Part shown: positions 18,301 through 28,538 of the stretch, piece after piece
How positions within the stretch are numbered: position 1 is the stretch's first letter
Layout: each line of letters begins with the position of its first letter
NCBI GenBank assembly: GCA_963839535.1
Contig: CAWIVF010000006.1
Coordinates: forward strand, 310,001 to 374,000
Source: RHKX01 sp963839535
GTDB taxonomy: Bacteria > Actinomycetota > Thermoleophilia > Solirubrobacterales > 70-9
Direction: 5' to 3'
DNA length: 64,000 bases
Notes under the pieces: model-generated
What the model was told of the DNA's origin: nothing
What the model saw: only the letters and a program-made list of their open reading frames with translations
Databases searched by the model: none
Position numbers and translations under genes: made by a program

Positions 18301-19488
18301 TCAGCTGCGATCGCCGGCCGGCGCGAACGAGGGGGAGGCCGGGATGGCGGCGGGCGGAGCCGGGGGCTCGGGCACGGTAGCCGCGCCCATGTTTCCGTAG
18401 TCGCTGGCGCTGCGGCCGGCGGAGGCGACCATCAGCTTGAAGTCGTGCGGGCTCGAGGCGTAGTCCATCGCCGTCTGCTGCGACACCCGGCCGGAGGCGA
18501 CGTGCTCGAGCAGCGACTGATCGAAGGTCTGCATCCCGTAGAACTCGCCCTCGGCGATCACGCCGCTGATCTTGCCGGTCTCCTCCGGGTTCAGGATCAG
18601 GTCCTGGACCCGGCCGGTGACGACGAGGATCTCCGCCGCGGCGACCCGGCCGTTGCCGTCGATCGTCGGGATCAGGCGCTGGGAGACGACGCCGCGCAGG
18701 GTGGAGGCCAACATCACGCGGGCCTGCTGCTGCAGGTGCGGGGGGAAGAAGTCGATGATCCGGTTGATCGTCTCCGTCGCGTCGAGGGTGTGGAGGGTCG
18801 AGAGGACGAGGTGGCCGGTCTCGGCGGCGCTCAGCGCCGTGCGGACCGTCTCCTCGTCGCGCATCTCGCCGATCAGGATCACGTCGGGGTCCTGGCGCAG
18901 GACGCGCCGCATCGCCTTCGGGAAGCTCTTCGTGTCGCTGCCGATCTCGCGCTGGTTGATGATCGCCCGCTTGTCGGCGTGCAGGTACTCGATCGGGTCC
19001 TCGAGCGTGATCACGTGCTCGGCCCGGGTCAGGTTGATGTGGTTGATCATCGCCGCGAGCGTCGTCGACTTGCCCGAGCCGGTGGTGCCGGTCAGCAGGA
19101 CGATCCCGCGGCGCTCCTCGGCCAGGGTGCGGATCACGGACGGCAGCTCGAGGTCGTCGATCGTGCGGACCTGGAAGGGGATCACGCGGCAGACGACCGA
19201 GACCGAGCCGCGCTGCCGGAAGGCGCTGACGCGGAAGCGGGAGACCTGGCGGATCGAGTACGAGAAGTCGACCTCGCCCTCCTCGTCGAACTCGCGGCGG
19301 GCGGGCCCGTCGCCGACCATCACGGCGAGGGCGTCCACCGTGTCCTGGGGCTTCAGGGGCGGCGCCCCCGGAATCGGGTTCAGCTCACCGTTGACCCGCG
19401 CCATCGGCGGGGCCCCGACCTTGAGGTGCAGGTCGGAGGCGGAATGCTCGACCACGTACCGCAGCGATTCATCGACGTTGTAAGACAT
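18301..19488 (-). CDS. pilT: PilT-family twitching/retraction ATPase
   Basis: Hexameric secretion-superfamily ATPase of 395 residues that powers type IV pilus retraction. Seen: N-terminal PAS-like domain starting YVVEHSASDLHLKVG, Walker A GTTGSGKSTTLAAM near residue 135, Asp box ITLEDPIEYLH, Walker B DVILIGEMRD, His box TGHLVLSTLHT, and GEFYGMQTFDQSL replacing the common AIRNLIRE motif. A Pro/Ala tail follows. No other pilus genes are present here; only the Vps62-like gene at 32 kb has a pilin-like leader. ATG 19488 follows a GATAGT box by 6 nt. Confidence 0.93.
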   Translation of the reverse strand: MSYNVDESLRYVVEHSASDLHLKVGAPPMARVNGELNPIPGAPPLKPQDTVDALAVMVGDGPARREFDEEGEVDFSYSIRQVSRFRVSAFRQRGSVSVVCRVIPFQVRTIDDLELPSVIRTLAEERRGIVLLTGTTGSGKSTTLAAMINHINLTRAEHVITLEDPIEYLHADKRAIINQREIGSDTKSFPKAMRRVLRQDPDVILIGEMRDEETVRTALSAAETGHLVLSTLHTLDATETINRIIDFFPPHLQQQARVMLASTLRGVVSQRLIPTIDGNGRVAAAEILVVTGRVQDLILNPEETGKISGVIAEGEFYGMQTFDQSLLEHVASGRVSQQTAMDYASSPHDFKLMVASAGRSASDYGNMGAATVPEPPAPPAAIPASPSFAPAGDRS

Positions 19489-19494
19489 CGATCC

Positions 19495-19500
19495 ACTATC
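19495..19500 (-). promoter_or_regulatory. -10 box before pilT
   Basis: GATAGT on the minus strand ends 6 nt before the ATG at 19488, the leaderless spacing. Confidence 0.45.
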
Positions 19501-19565
19501 GGCCTCATCCGCCCGACCTTGAACCTGCCTGGCCAGAGGGGCCAGGCGACCCGGTTTGGGTCGTT

Positions 19566-19928
19566 CTAGCGGCGGACCGGCGGGCGGGCCGGCCGGTCCT
19601 TGCGCGCCTTGCGAACGGCGCTGATCGACGCCCGCGCGGCCTTGGCGATCTCGCCCTCGGTCCGGTCGGGGTTGCGATCGAGCTCGAAGTCGACGACGGC
19701 CGAGGAGCGCAGCTTGGCGCGATCGGCGGTGGTCACGTCTCCGGCACGCTCGATTGCAGCGTCGATGGCGCGCTCACGGCGGCAGACCAGGCAGTAGAAG
19801 AGTCCGTTCTCGCGCACCCAGTGCGGGGGCGCCTCCGCTCCCAGACCCTCGGTCCAGCGACTCGTCATCTCGCAACGAGCGCAGGTCCACTCCTTGGGTC
19901 GTGACTTACTCGGGCTTGCGGTGCTCAT
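19566..19928 (-). CDS. Small zinc-finger protein with HTH-like tail
   Basis: 120 residues. Two CxxC pairs, WTCARCEM and FYCLVCRRER, 30 residues apart would bind one zinc. The C-terminal half (NPDRTEGEIAKAARASISAV) looks like a short helix-turn-helix followed by a basic tail. ATG at 19928 has an AAGGAAG ribosome site about 8 nt upstream. It lies 110 nt downstream of rpoD on the same strand. Nucleic-acid binding is inferred; function unknown. Confidence 0.65.
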   Translation of the reverse strand: MSTASPSKSRPKEWTCARCEMTSRWTEGLGAEAPPHWVRENGLFYCLVCRRERAIDAAIERAGDVTTADRAKLRSSAVVDFELDRNPDRTEGEIAKAARASISAVRKARKDRPARPPVRR

Positions 19929-20038
19929 CAGATGCTTCCTTCTCTCTGCGCGTGCCCGGCTCTGGCTCGGGGCTCGCTTGCTTCTTGTCTTCATCCCCGC
20001 GCCAGGGCGGCGGGGGTCGCTCGGTGGCCGCGTGCGGG

Positions 20039-21133
<1,095 letters not shown>

Positions 21134-21483
21134 TCCGCGTCCAATTGCTCCGTTCTCCTGATCTCGCTTCCGGGTCAGGCGCCGCGTGTGTGTGGTCTAT
21201 CGAGCGGCAGGCTCCAAACATGAGCCGCCGGCGCCGAATACCGGATTCGTCCAGTCCGGTTCATCGCGGTGTTGTCCGCCCACTGGCCGTGTGGGCTCCG
21301 CGACGCATCATTGTAGCCACTATACTTTTTGAAGTCAAGGTCCCCTGGAGACGCATCCAATGCCTCCGGAGAGGCCGATACACCGGACCGTGTACCCGGT
21401 TACCGCGAATCCCATGCGCTGTCGGAGGCATGTCACAGAGGAGGCGTGACGCGTTCGTCCGCAATACCCGGTGAAATGGTGGC
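21134..21483. other. 350-nt non-coding gap between rpoD and the YihY unit
   Basis: Relatively AT-rich for this genome. Holds the rpoD promoter and its 170-nt leader; no convincing coding sequence, RNA gene or repeat was seen. The 145 nt nearest 21484 should carry the divergent promoter for the small Ala-rich gene, but no clear box was identified. Confidence 0.6.
21310..21338 (-). promoter_or_regulatory. Sigma-70 promoter of rpoD
   Basis: On the minus strand a TTGACT -35 (21333-21338) and TACAAT -10 (21310-21315) are separated by exactly 17 nt. This is the best consensus promoter in the window. Confidence 0.75.
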
Positions 21484-21798
21484 ATGAGCCCGGCCGGCAA
21501 AGACGACGAGGAAGCGCGCCCGACCCCGGATCAGGCCGCCGGCGTGCTCGGCAACCTCCCCCACACGCGGCCCTCCGTCCGCAGTCCCCGGCGAGCCGCC
21601 ACCCCGTCCGAGCCGAAGCCGACGGCCTCCGCGAGCGCCACGGCCGCCGAGGAGGCGCCTCAGGAAGCCTCGTCGCAGGCTGAGCTCGAGGCCCTCGCCC
21701 GCACCGGGATCGCAATCGCCGGCGGAGCGGCTTCGCTCGGCCTGCGGATCGCAGGACGCGCGGCCGCCGCGCTCCGCGGCGCCGTCGACCGCAGTTGA
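21484..21798 (+). CDS. Small Ala-rich hypothetical protein coupled to YihY
   Basis: 104 residues: a charged, Pro/Ala/Glu-rich disordered N-terminal 65 residues, then TGIAIAGGAASLGLRIAGRAA, a weakly hydrophobic helix that may lie on or in the membrane. Its stop TGA overlaps the TTG start of the YihY gene (TTGA), so they are translated together. No known domain. Function may be tied to the membrane protein. Confidence 0.6.
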   Translation: MSPAGKDDEEARPTPDQAAGVLGNLPHTRPSVRSPRRAATPSEPKPTASASATAAEEAPQEASSQAELEALARTGIAIAGGAASLGLRIAGRAAAALRGAVDRS

Positions 21799-22659
21799 CC
21801 GGACGCGTCAAGGGGGGCGCTCGCCGCCTTCTGGCGCCGCGCCTACGAGGAGAACGTGACGGGGATGGCGGCGATGGTCGCCTACAACCTGATGCTCGCG
21901 CTGTTCCCGTTCACGCTGCTCGTGCTGTTCATCGCCGGCCAGCTCCTGCAGAGCGCCGACTTCCAGGCGACCATCCTGCGCGACCTGCAGGAGCTCTTCC
22001 CCTCGACCGAGCAGGACACGCTCAGCTCGAGCCTCGACCAGCTACGCACCAGCTCGACCGAGATCGGCCTCGTCGCGATCGTCGCCGGCCTCTGGATCGG
22101 GGCGTCCTTCTGGGGTGCGATGGACACCGCGTTCTGCCGCATCTACCACGTCGACTGCCGGGGCTGGGTCGAGCAGAAGCGCTTCTCGCTGATCATGCTC
22201 GCCGTAGTCGCGTTCTTCCTCGCGGCAAGCGTCACCGTCCCGGCGCTCGAGAGCCTCGTCGTCGCCGGCGCCGAGGACCTGCCGCTCGGCCTGGACAACA
22301 TCGATTGGCTCGTCAACCTCCTCTTGATCGCGGGCGGCCTGGCGATCACGTTCCTCACCCTGTGCCTGATCTACTGGGCGGTGCCGAAGGGACACCTGCC
22401 CTGGCGTGGCGTCTGGCCGGGCGCCCTGTTCATGACGATCGTCGCCGGACTCGTGAACATCGCCTTCCCCGTGTACCTCGTGAACATCTCGGGGATCGGC
22501 GACTTCGGCCGGATAATCAGCTTCGTCCTCGTGGCGCTGCTCTGGTTCTACGCCCTCGCGCTCGGCCTGCTCGCCGGCGGCGTGATCAACGCCCTGCGCT
22601 TCGAGGTCCACGACACGGGCACCATCCGCCACCGCGACGTGACGTCGCCCGAGGGCTAG
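21795..22659 (+). CDS. YihY/BrkB-family membrane protein, frameshifted at its start
   Basis: Integral membrane protein of about 288 residues with six predicted helices. Family hallmark FWRRAYEENVTGMAAMVAYNLMLALFPF appears once one G is removed from the G6 run near 21813. Later WIGASFWGAMDTAFCRIYHVDCRGW and WYALALGLLAGGVINA are typical. The family was once called ribonuclease BN in error; its real role is unclear, with links to membrane integrity and transport. Start is TTG at 21795 overlapping the upstream stop. Converges on the NAD-binding gene with 4 nt between. Confidence 0.85.
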
Positions 22660-22663
22660 TCCG

Positions 22664-23561
22664 TCAGTCGCCGAGCGCGCCGGTGACCGCCTCGCGCATC
22701 GCGTCCCGCAACGGCGTCGGCTCGATGTCGAACAGCTCCATCCCGGAGGGGTCCTCGACGACCGTCTCGGTCGCCAGGCCCTCGACCAGCGGCCGGGCGA
22801 CGCCGGTATCGACGGGCGTGATCAGCCCGATCCAGCGCGAGCTGAGCTCGGGCGAGAGGACCGGCACCCGGATCCGCGGGCGCTTGCGGTGCCCGCGAAC
22901 CTCCGCGGCGAGGTCGAGCAGCTCGCCGTAGGTGGTCACCTCGGCGCCGCCGACCTCGATCTGGCGGCCGGCCGAGCCGGGCACCCGGGGCGCGTCGGCC
23001 AGGTAGGCGACCACGTCGGCAGCGGCGATCGGCTGGGTCCGGTTCGTCGTCCAGCTCGGGGTGATCATCGCCGGCAGGCGGCGGACCAGGTAGGCGATCG
23101 TGCGGAGGGACTCGCTGCCGGAGCCGATCACGATCGCCGCTCGGAAGTAGGTCAGGGGAATTCCCGTCGACGCCAGGCCCTCGGCCGTCTCGTGGCGGGA
23201 GCGGAGGTGCTCGGACTTGCCCTCGCCGAGGCCGCCGAGGTAGACGATCCGCTCGACGCCGGCCGCCTTCGCCGCCTCGGCGAAGTTCTGCGCGCCGCGC
23301 CGGTCGCGCTCGACGAAGTCCCCGTCGGCGCCGCGGCCCATCGAGTGGACGAGGTAGTAGGCGAGGTCGACCCCCTCCAGCGCCGGGCCGAGCGTGTCGG
23401 GCTCGAGCACGTCCCCGCGCACGATCTCGCAGCGCGGCGTCGAACTTGCCCTCGGCGCGCTCGGGGTCGCGCGCCATGCAGCGCACGTCCTCGCCGCGGC
23501 TGGCGAGCTCATCGGCGAGGAGGCTGCCGACGTATCCGGTCGAGCCGGCGATCAGGAACAC
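22664..23561 (-). CDS. NAD(P)-binding atypical SDR (NmrA/complex I 39-kDa-like), frameshifted
   Basis: Rossmann protein of about 298 residues: dinucleotide motif IAGSTGYVGSLLADEL at the N-terminus, then, after one base is removed near 23437, CEIVRGDVLEPDTL, VDLAYYLVHSMG and RIVYLGGLGEG, followed by GIPLTYFRAAIVIGSGS. No Tyr-x3-Lys catalytic pair is obvious, so it may be a sensor or quinone-related protein. Such proteins often bear a C-terminal DUF2867, missing here. GTG start at 23561. It lies 10 nt beyond glpX and may share its transcript. Confidence 0.8.
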
Positions 23562-23571
23562 GGCGGAGGGG

Positions 23572-24589
23572 TTACCCGTAGAGCCCGCCCGTAACCTCGC
23601 GCAGCTTCGCCCGGTCGTGGCGGGCGTGGACCGTGCGCGTGGTCCCGGAGCGTGAGCGCATCACCAGCGACTCGGTTGTCGCGTAGCCGGCGCGGTGGTA
23701 GCGGACGCCCTGCAGGAGGTCGCCGTCGGTCACCCCGCTCGCCGCGAAGAAGGCGTCGTTGCCGCCGACGAGGTCGTCGACCGTGAGGACCCGCTCGATC
23801 TCGTAGCCGGCGTCGAGCGCCGCCTTGCGCTCATCGTCGTCGCGCGGCCAGAGGCGGCCGAGGATCTGACCGCCGAGGCACTTGATCGCGGCTGCGGAGA
23901 TCACGCCCTCGGGAGTTCCGCCGATGCCCCAGAGGAGCTCGACGCCGGTGCCCTCGGTGACCGCGAGGAGCGCCGCGGAGACGTCGCCGTCGGTGATGAA
24001 GCGGATGCGGCTCCCGGCCTCGCGGATCTGCCGGACGCCGTCGGCGTGGCGCTCGCGATCGAGGATGACGGTGGTGATCTCGCCCGGTGGCACGCCGCGG
24101 GCCTCGGCCACGCGCTTGACGACCTCGCCGATCGGGATCTCGAGAGAGAGGCACTCGGCGACGTCGGGGCCGCCGACGAGCTTCTCCATGTAGACGCACG
24201 GGCCCGGGATCGAACATCGTGCCGCGCTCGGAGAGCGCGATCACCGCCAGGGCTCCGGGCCTGCCCTGGGCGCAGAGGCGCGTCCCCTCCAGCGGGTCGA
24301 CGGCGATGTCGACGCGGGGCGGGCTGCCGTCGCCGATCTCCTCGCCGTTGAAGAGCATCGGCGCCTCGTCCTTCTCCCCCTCGCCGATGACGACGATCCC
24401 GTCCATCGGAACCGTGTTCATCAGGAGGCGCATCGCGTCGACGGCGGCGCCGTCGGCCGCCTCCTTGTCCCCGCGGCCGACCCAGCGTGCCGCGGCGAGG
24501 GCGGCGGCCTCGGTCACGCGCACGAGCTCGAGCGCGAGGTTGCGGTCGGGCTTGCTGCCCGAGCGCACGTCCTGGGAGATGACACCCAT
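23572..24589 (-). CDS. glpX: Class II fructose-1,6-bisphosphatase (GlpX), frameshifted
   Basis: Gluconeogenic phosphatase converting fructose-1,6-bisphosphate to fructose-6-phosphate, metal dependent. Seen: ELVRVTEAAALAAARWVGRGDK, the metal motif GEGEKDEAPMLFNGE, VDPLEGT, and GIGGTPEGVISAAAIKCLGGQ. One extra base near 24200 separates the N-terminal third from YMEKLVGGPDV; all active blocks are present. About 339 residues from ATG 24589. The pyruvate kinase 19 kb away is the only other glycolytic gene in the window. Confidence 0.93.
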
Positions 24590-24615
24590 CGTCAGCGAAC
24601 CGTCGCGATCGGGGG

Positions 24616-25101
24616 TCAGACGGTTCCGGGTGCCTTGCGAGGGCCCTTGTCGGCTTCCATCGCGCGGCCGATCCCGGCGGCCGAGATGCCGAGGGAGGCG
24701 AAGAGGGCGACGTAGTAGCCGATCTCCTTCGTGATCCCGATCTCGGCGGTCTGCTTGCCGGGCGGGTCGATCAGGCCGTTGTAGGCGATCAGGACGAAGC
24801 CGGTGAACCCGAGCACCATCGTCAGCTCACCCGGCGCCCAGGAGAGCTTGTGCCCGCGGACCACGATGTAGGCGAGGATCAGCGGCGCGACCGCGACCGC
24901 GAGCAGGACCCAGCGCAGGATCGGGAACGTCTCCCAGCCGGTGCAGGTGTACTGGTCCTGGCCGCAGATGAAGTCGCTTCCGGCGTCACGGTTCGGCGTG
25001 TCGGCGAGGGAGTACCAGTCGAGGAAAAAGAGGGCGACGATGAGCAGGATGGCGCCGACCAGGCCAACCAGCTCCGCGCGCGAGAGCTTCGAGAAGTGCA
25101 T
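24616..25101 (-). CDS. Four-helix membrane protein, unknown
   Basis: 161 residues with four hydrophobic helices (GLVGAILLIVALFFLDWYSL, LRWVLLAVAVAPLILAYIVV, LTMVLGFTGFVLIAYNGLID, IGYYVALFASLGISAAGIGRA). Between helices 1 and 2 an outward loop has two Cys (FICGQDQYTCTGW) that could form a disulfide. ATG 25101 lies 10 nt after a TATAGG box. It is upstream of glpX by 26 nt. Domain and role unknown. Confidence 0.75.
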   Translation of the reverse strand: MHFSKLSRAELVGLVGAILLIVALFFLDWYSLADTPNRDAGSDFICGQDQYTCTGWETFPILRWVLLAVAVAPLILAYIVVRGHKLSWAPGELTMVLGFTGFVLIAYNGLIDPPGKQTAEIGITKEIGYYVALFASLGISAAGIGRAMEADKGPRKAPGTV

Positions 25102-25176
25102 CTGGCGCGAGCCTATACGAACGCTGCACCCCCGGCGCGCAGTTGCACGGCGCCCGCCGTGCCCGTCGCAGGCAGA

Positions 25177-25182
25177 TAGATT
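25177..25182 (+). promoter_or_regulatory. -10 box of a leaderless promoter for the second cyclase
   Basis: TAGATT lies 7 nt before the ATG at 25190. Confidence 0.55.
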
Positions 25183-25189
25183 CGCGCCG

Positions 25190-25978
25190 ATGAGCGATCC
25201 CGAGGCCGCCGAGGGCGACGACGTCATCGTCGAGGTGGACGACTCCGGCAAGAGCCGGATGGAGATCCTGGCGAAGCTGGCCAAGGGCGCCCGGCGGGTC
25301 CTGCCCGGCGACAGCGAGTTCGGCGACCCGCTCTCGACCGGCGGCGATCAGCCCTCGCAGGTGGTCGCGCGGCGGATCGCCGAGATGACCGCCGACCGCC
25401 CGAGCATCCTGCGCGAGCTCGGCCTCGGCACCCTCCAGGTCTACGAGGCGCTCGCCGAGGGCGGCTGGGGCGACCGCGGCGAGACCGAGGTGACGGTCGT
25501 CTTCACCGACCTCGTCGGGTTCTCCGACTGGGCGCTGCGGGCCGGCGACGGCGCCGCGACGGAGATGCTGCGGCAGGTCGACGCGGCGGTGAGCCCGGTC
25601 TTCGCCCAGCATGGCGGGCGGATCGTCAAGCGGCTGGGCGACGGGCTGATGGCGACGTTCCTGGACCCGCCGGCCGCGGTCGAGGCCGCGCTCGAGGCCC
25701 AGGATGCGGTGGCGGTGATCGACGTCGGCGGCGAGCGGCCCGTGATGCGGGCCGGCGCCCACCACGGCCTGCCCCGGCGGGTCGGCCGGGACTACCTCGG
25801 CGTGGACGTCAACATCGCGGCGCGGGTCGCACAGGCCGCGAAGGGGGACGAGCTGCTCGTCTCCGGGACCGTCTGCGAGCAGCTCGACGGGGAGCGCTTC
25901 AAGGTGAAGCGGAAGCTGCGCTTCCGGGCCAAGGGCGCCCCGAAGGACCTCGAGGTCTTCACCGTCTCCAGGAAGTAG
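25190..25978 (+). CDS. Class III nucleotide cyclase
   Basis: 262 residues, soluble. A short N-terminal helical region ending GLGTLQVYEALAEGGW precedes the catalytic domain: VTVVFTDLVGFSDWAL with the first metal Asp, RIVKRLGDGLMATF with the second, and DYLGVDVNIAARVAQAA with the conserved Asn and Arg. The substrate-selecting Lys is plausible in IVKRLGDG, and the Asp/Thr partner is not certain, so cAMP is likely but not proved. A downstream hairpin separates it from the convergent transporter operon. Confidence 0.88.
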   Translation: MSDPEAAEGDDVIVEVDDSGKSRMEILAKLAKGARRVLPGDSEFGDPLSTGGDQPSQVVARRIAEMTADRPSILRELGLGTLQVYEALAEGGWGDRGETEVTVVFTDLVGFSDWALRAGDGAATEMLRQVDAAVSPVFAQHGGRIVKRLGDGLMATFLDPPAAVEAALEAQDAVAVIDVGGERPVMRAGAHHGLPRRVGRDYLGVDVNIAARVAQAAKGDELLVSGTVCEQLDGERFKVKRKLRFRAKGAPKDLEVFTVSRK

Positions 25979-25995
25979 GGGCGGTGGCGGGGACG

Positions 25996-26031
25996 CGGCG
26001 GGGGCGAACGGAAACCCGTCCGCCCCCGCCG
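25996..26031. terminator. GC-rich hairpin between convergent genes
   Basis: An 11-bp perfect stem (CGGCGGGGGCG with CGCCCCCGCCG) whose loop contains an inner ACGG/CCGT pair. It sits between the cyclase (plus) and the transporter operon end (minus) and could stop both. No U-run. Confidence 0.65.
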
Positions 26032-26047
26032 GCGACGCCCACAGCGT

Positions 26048-27042
26048 TTACTCGATGAACCCCGCTTCCTGGAGATACTGGGTGGCGACGTCCTCGGGCT
26101 TCTCCTTGTCGAGGTCGACGCGAGCGTTGAGCTCCCGCATGACCTCCTCGGTCATCGGCTCCTGGACGCGCTCGATGATCTCGACGCCCTCGGGCCCGAT
26201 CGCCTCGACGGCCTCGTCGCTCATCGTCATCGCGGGGTTGTAGGGCGGGAACAGCCCCAGGTCGTCCTCGTAGGCGATGTACTTGTCGAGCGAGAGCTCG
26301 CCGTCCGTGCCGAAGCCGAACGCGAAGTCGGACTGGTCGTTGTCGAGCGGCTCGTACTTGCCCTCATTGGAGATGAACTCGGGCGTCCAGCCGTAGACCT
26401 CCTCGAGGCCGAGCAGGCAATCGGTGCGCTGCCTGCACTCGGGGAATCCTGCGATGGACATCTCGTCGATGCCCTCGACCTCGGACAGCTCCGAGAGCGT
26501 CGTCGGGTTGCCGATCTCGTCGGCCGTCTCCGGCGTCGACGCAACGACGTAGGTGTTGTCGAACGGGGCGGGCGCAAGGGCCGTGATGCCCTCCTTCGCG
26601 TATTCCTCCTTGGTCAGTTCGTACGCCTCCGCCTCATCGGTGGGCACGTCCTCGGTCTCGTAGCCGAAGAAGCTCGTCAGCGACGTACCCGTGTACTCGG
26701 GGTAGCCGTCGATCTGGCCGTCGAGCACCGCCTTGTGAGCGATCTGCTCGGAGCCGAGGTTGAGGTCGTCCTTGACGTCGTAGCCGGCGGCCTCGAGCGC
26801 CTGGATGTAGACGTTGCCGAGGATGTACTGCTCGGTGAAGTTCTTCGATCCGATCGTGACAGCTCACGTCCGCGTTGTGCCGGGTCGTTCTCGATCAGCT
26901 CGCCGGACCCGGACTCGGATTCGGTCGAGGCCGTGTCGGATGAGGTGTCGGAGCTCTCGTCGTCCCCGCACGCGGCGAGACCGAAGCCCGAGCATCGCTC
27001 GCGACAAGCGCGGAGATGAGCGATTCGCAGTGACAGTTTCAT
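26048..27042 (-). CDS. Betaine-type ABC transporter substrate-binding lipoprotein (OpuBC/ProX-like), frameshifted
   Basis: Extracellular binding protein for a quaternary-ammonium or betaine-like compound. The start MKLSLRIAH leads to a lipobox region ending LAAC, an acidic Ser/Thr linker, the family signature VTIGSKNFTEQYILGN (recovered in another frame), then VLDGQIDGYPEYTGT and EGITALAPAPFDNTYV. At least two indels lie between 26640 and 27010. SD AAAAGGAGA precedes ATG 27042. It is the last gene of the egtB-egtD-transporter operon, so hercynine or ergothioneine, both betaines, is a candidate ligand; glycine betaine or choline is the alternative. Confidence 0.8.
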
Positions 27043-27090
27043 GCGTTCTCCTTTTAAGTCCTTAAGGGAGCCATGGTCGAATCGTCGGAT

Positions 27091-27835
27091 CTATCTTCTG
27101 GGTCGTGGGTGGTGTGCGAGCTTGAGGCCCTTCGGCGTGAGGGCGCGCTGGAGCAGCCTTATGAAGCCGTCGGCGGCAAGGGTCAGGAGGGCGACGAGGA
27201 TCGCCGCGCCGAGCTGTCCGGCCCCGCCGTAGGTCTGCGGCTCGGTGATCGGCACGCCGAGGGTCTGGACGTTTGCGAGCGGCGCGATCGTCGCCGTCGC
27301 GACGACGGCCACGGCTGCCAGGCGGATGCCGGCGAAGATCGTCGGAAGCGCGAGCGGCAACTCGACCTTCCTGATGATCTCGGCCCCGGTCATGCCCATC
27401 CCGCGGGCGGCATCCACTGCGTCGGGATCGACCTGGCGCACGGCGACGAAGGTGTTGGTCAGGATCGGCGGGATCGCCAGCAGGAAGACGGACGATCGCC
27501 ACATTGGTGAAGCCGATTCCGAGAAGGCAAGGAAGAAGGCCGAGCAGGGCCAGGGCCGGGACGGCACGCCCGACGTTGGCGACGCGCGACCGCCAGGAAC
27601 TCGCCCTGGTTGCGGTGGCCGAGGCACGACGCCCGAGTGGCACGAAGACGAGAACCGCGACGACGACCGGGAGGGCGCTGACGAGGAGGTGGGTCAGGGT
27701 CAGGTCGAGCATCTCGCCGAGCCCACCGATCTGCACGACCTCCCGAGACCGAATCGCGCTCGTACAGGATGAAGTCGATCGCCTCGCCGAACTGACCGAG
27801 GGGAGCCGAGCGGGATGAGGCGCGACCGCACGGCC
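27091..27835 (-). CDS. ABC transporter permease, OpuBD-like (second permease), heavily frameshifted
   Basis: Membrane subunit of the betaine-type transporter. Recoverable parts: FGEAIDFILYER near the N-terminus, LGEMLDLTLTHLLVSALPVV, VPALALLGLL and the EAA-type coupling motif AARGMGMTGAEIIRKVELPL, then GQLGAAILVALLTLAADG. Stop at 27091. The 5' boundary is uncertain by about 40 nt because frames overlap around 27800-27840. All domain pieces are in order, so error is likelier than decay. Confidence 0.7.
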
Positions 27836-28538
27836 CACCCGTCGCCACGGCGATCGACATGCGCTGCGCCCCGAGGATGAGGAGGTCGAACGATCGCCAG
27901 CAAGACCGCAGAGCCCGCCGGCGACGACGATGTTCGACTTGAAGAACAGCTGACGCTTCGATCACGGCCCCCAGGCCGCCACCGCCCGCGAAGAAGGCGA
28001 GCGTTGCCAGGCCGATCGTCGAAACGGTCGCGATCCGCAGCCCGGCGAACATCTCCGGCAGGGCGAGCGGGAGCTCGACGCGCCAGAGCAGCTGGCGATC
28101 CGTGAGGCCCATCCCGCGACCGGAGTCCTTGATGTCAGCGGCGACGTTCTGCGGGCCCGTGGTGATGTTGGCGAAGAGGATGAAGAGCGTGTAGAGCGAC
28201 GAGCGCGACGATGGCGGTCAGGTTTCCCCGCCCGGTGATCGGCTGCAGGAGGAGGAAGGCGGCAAGCAGGGGACCGTGTAGAGCACCCGCGTGGCGGCGC
28301 TGAACGGCTTGAAGGTCCAGCGCCTCTGATGGGCGAGGAGAGCGAGCCCGAAGGCGATCGCGAACCCGATTCCGACCGAGACGACGGTGAGGAAGATGTG
28401 CTCGAGGACGGGTCGACGTAGCGGTCGAAGTTGTCGGCGATCCAGTCCGAGGCAGAAACCGTTGCTCGCGACGCAGTCCTCGCCGGTGCGCTCCTGGATC
28501 TGGATCTGGGCGAGAACGGGAGCAGGCGTCTCGTTCAT
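27836..28538 (-). CDS. ABC transporter permease, OpuBB-like (first permease), heavily frameshifted
   Basis: First membrane subunit. Begins MNETPAPVLAQIQIQERTG at ATG 28538, which forms ATGA with the stop of the ATPase gene. Then VLEHIFLTVVSVGIGFAIAF, LLQPITGRGNLTAIVAL, and the coupling motif GRGMGLTDRQLLWRVELPL, followed by FAGLRIATVSTIGLATLAFF. Several indels near 28200-28260, 28400-28440 and 27850-27990. The N-terminal periplasmic stretch EDCVASNGFCLGL with two Cys is a feature of OpuBB/YehW-type permeases. The 3' end is approximate. Confidence 0.7.

Noticed and set aside
21290..21345. AT-rich patch as a mobile-element scar
   Set aside because: Explained by the rpoD promoter; no inverted ends, target duplication or transposase.
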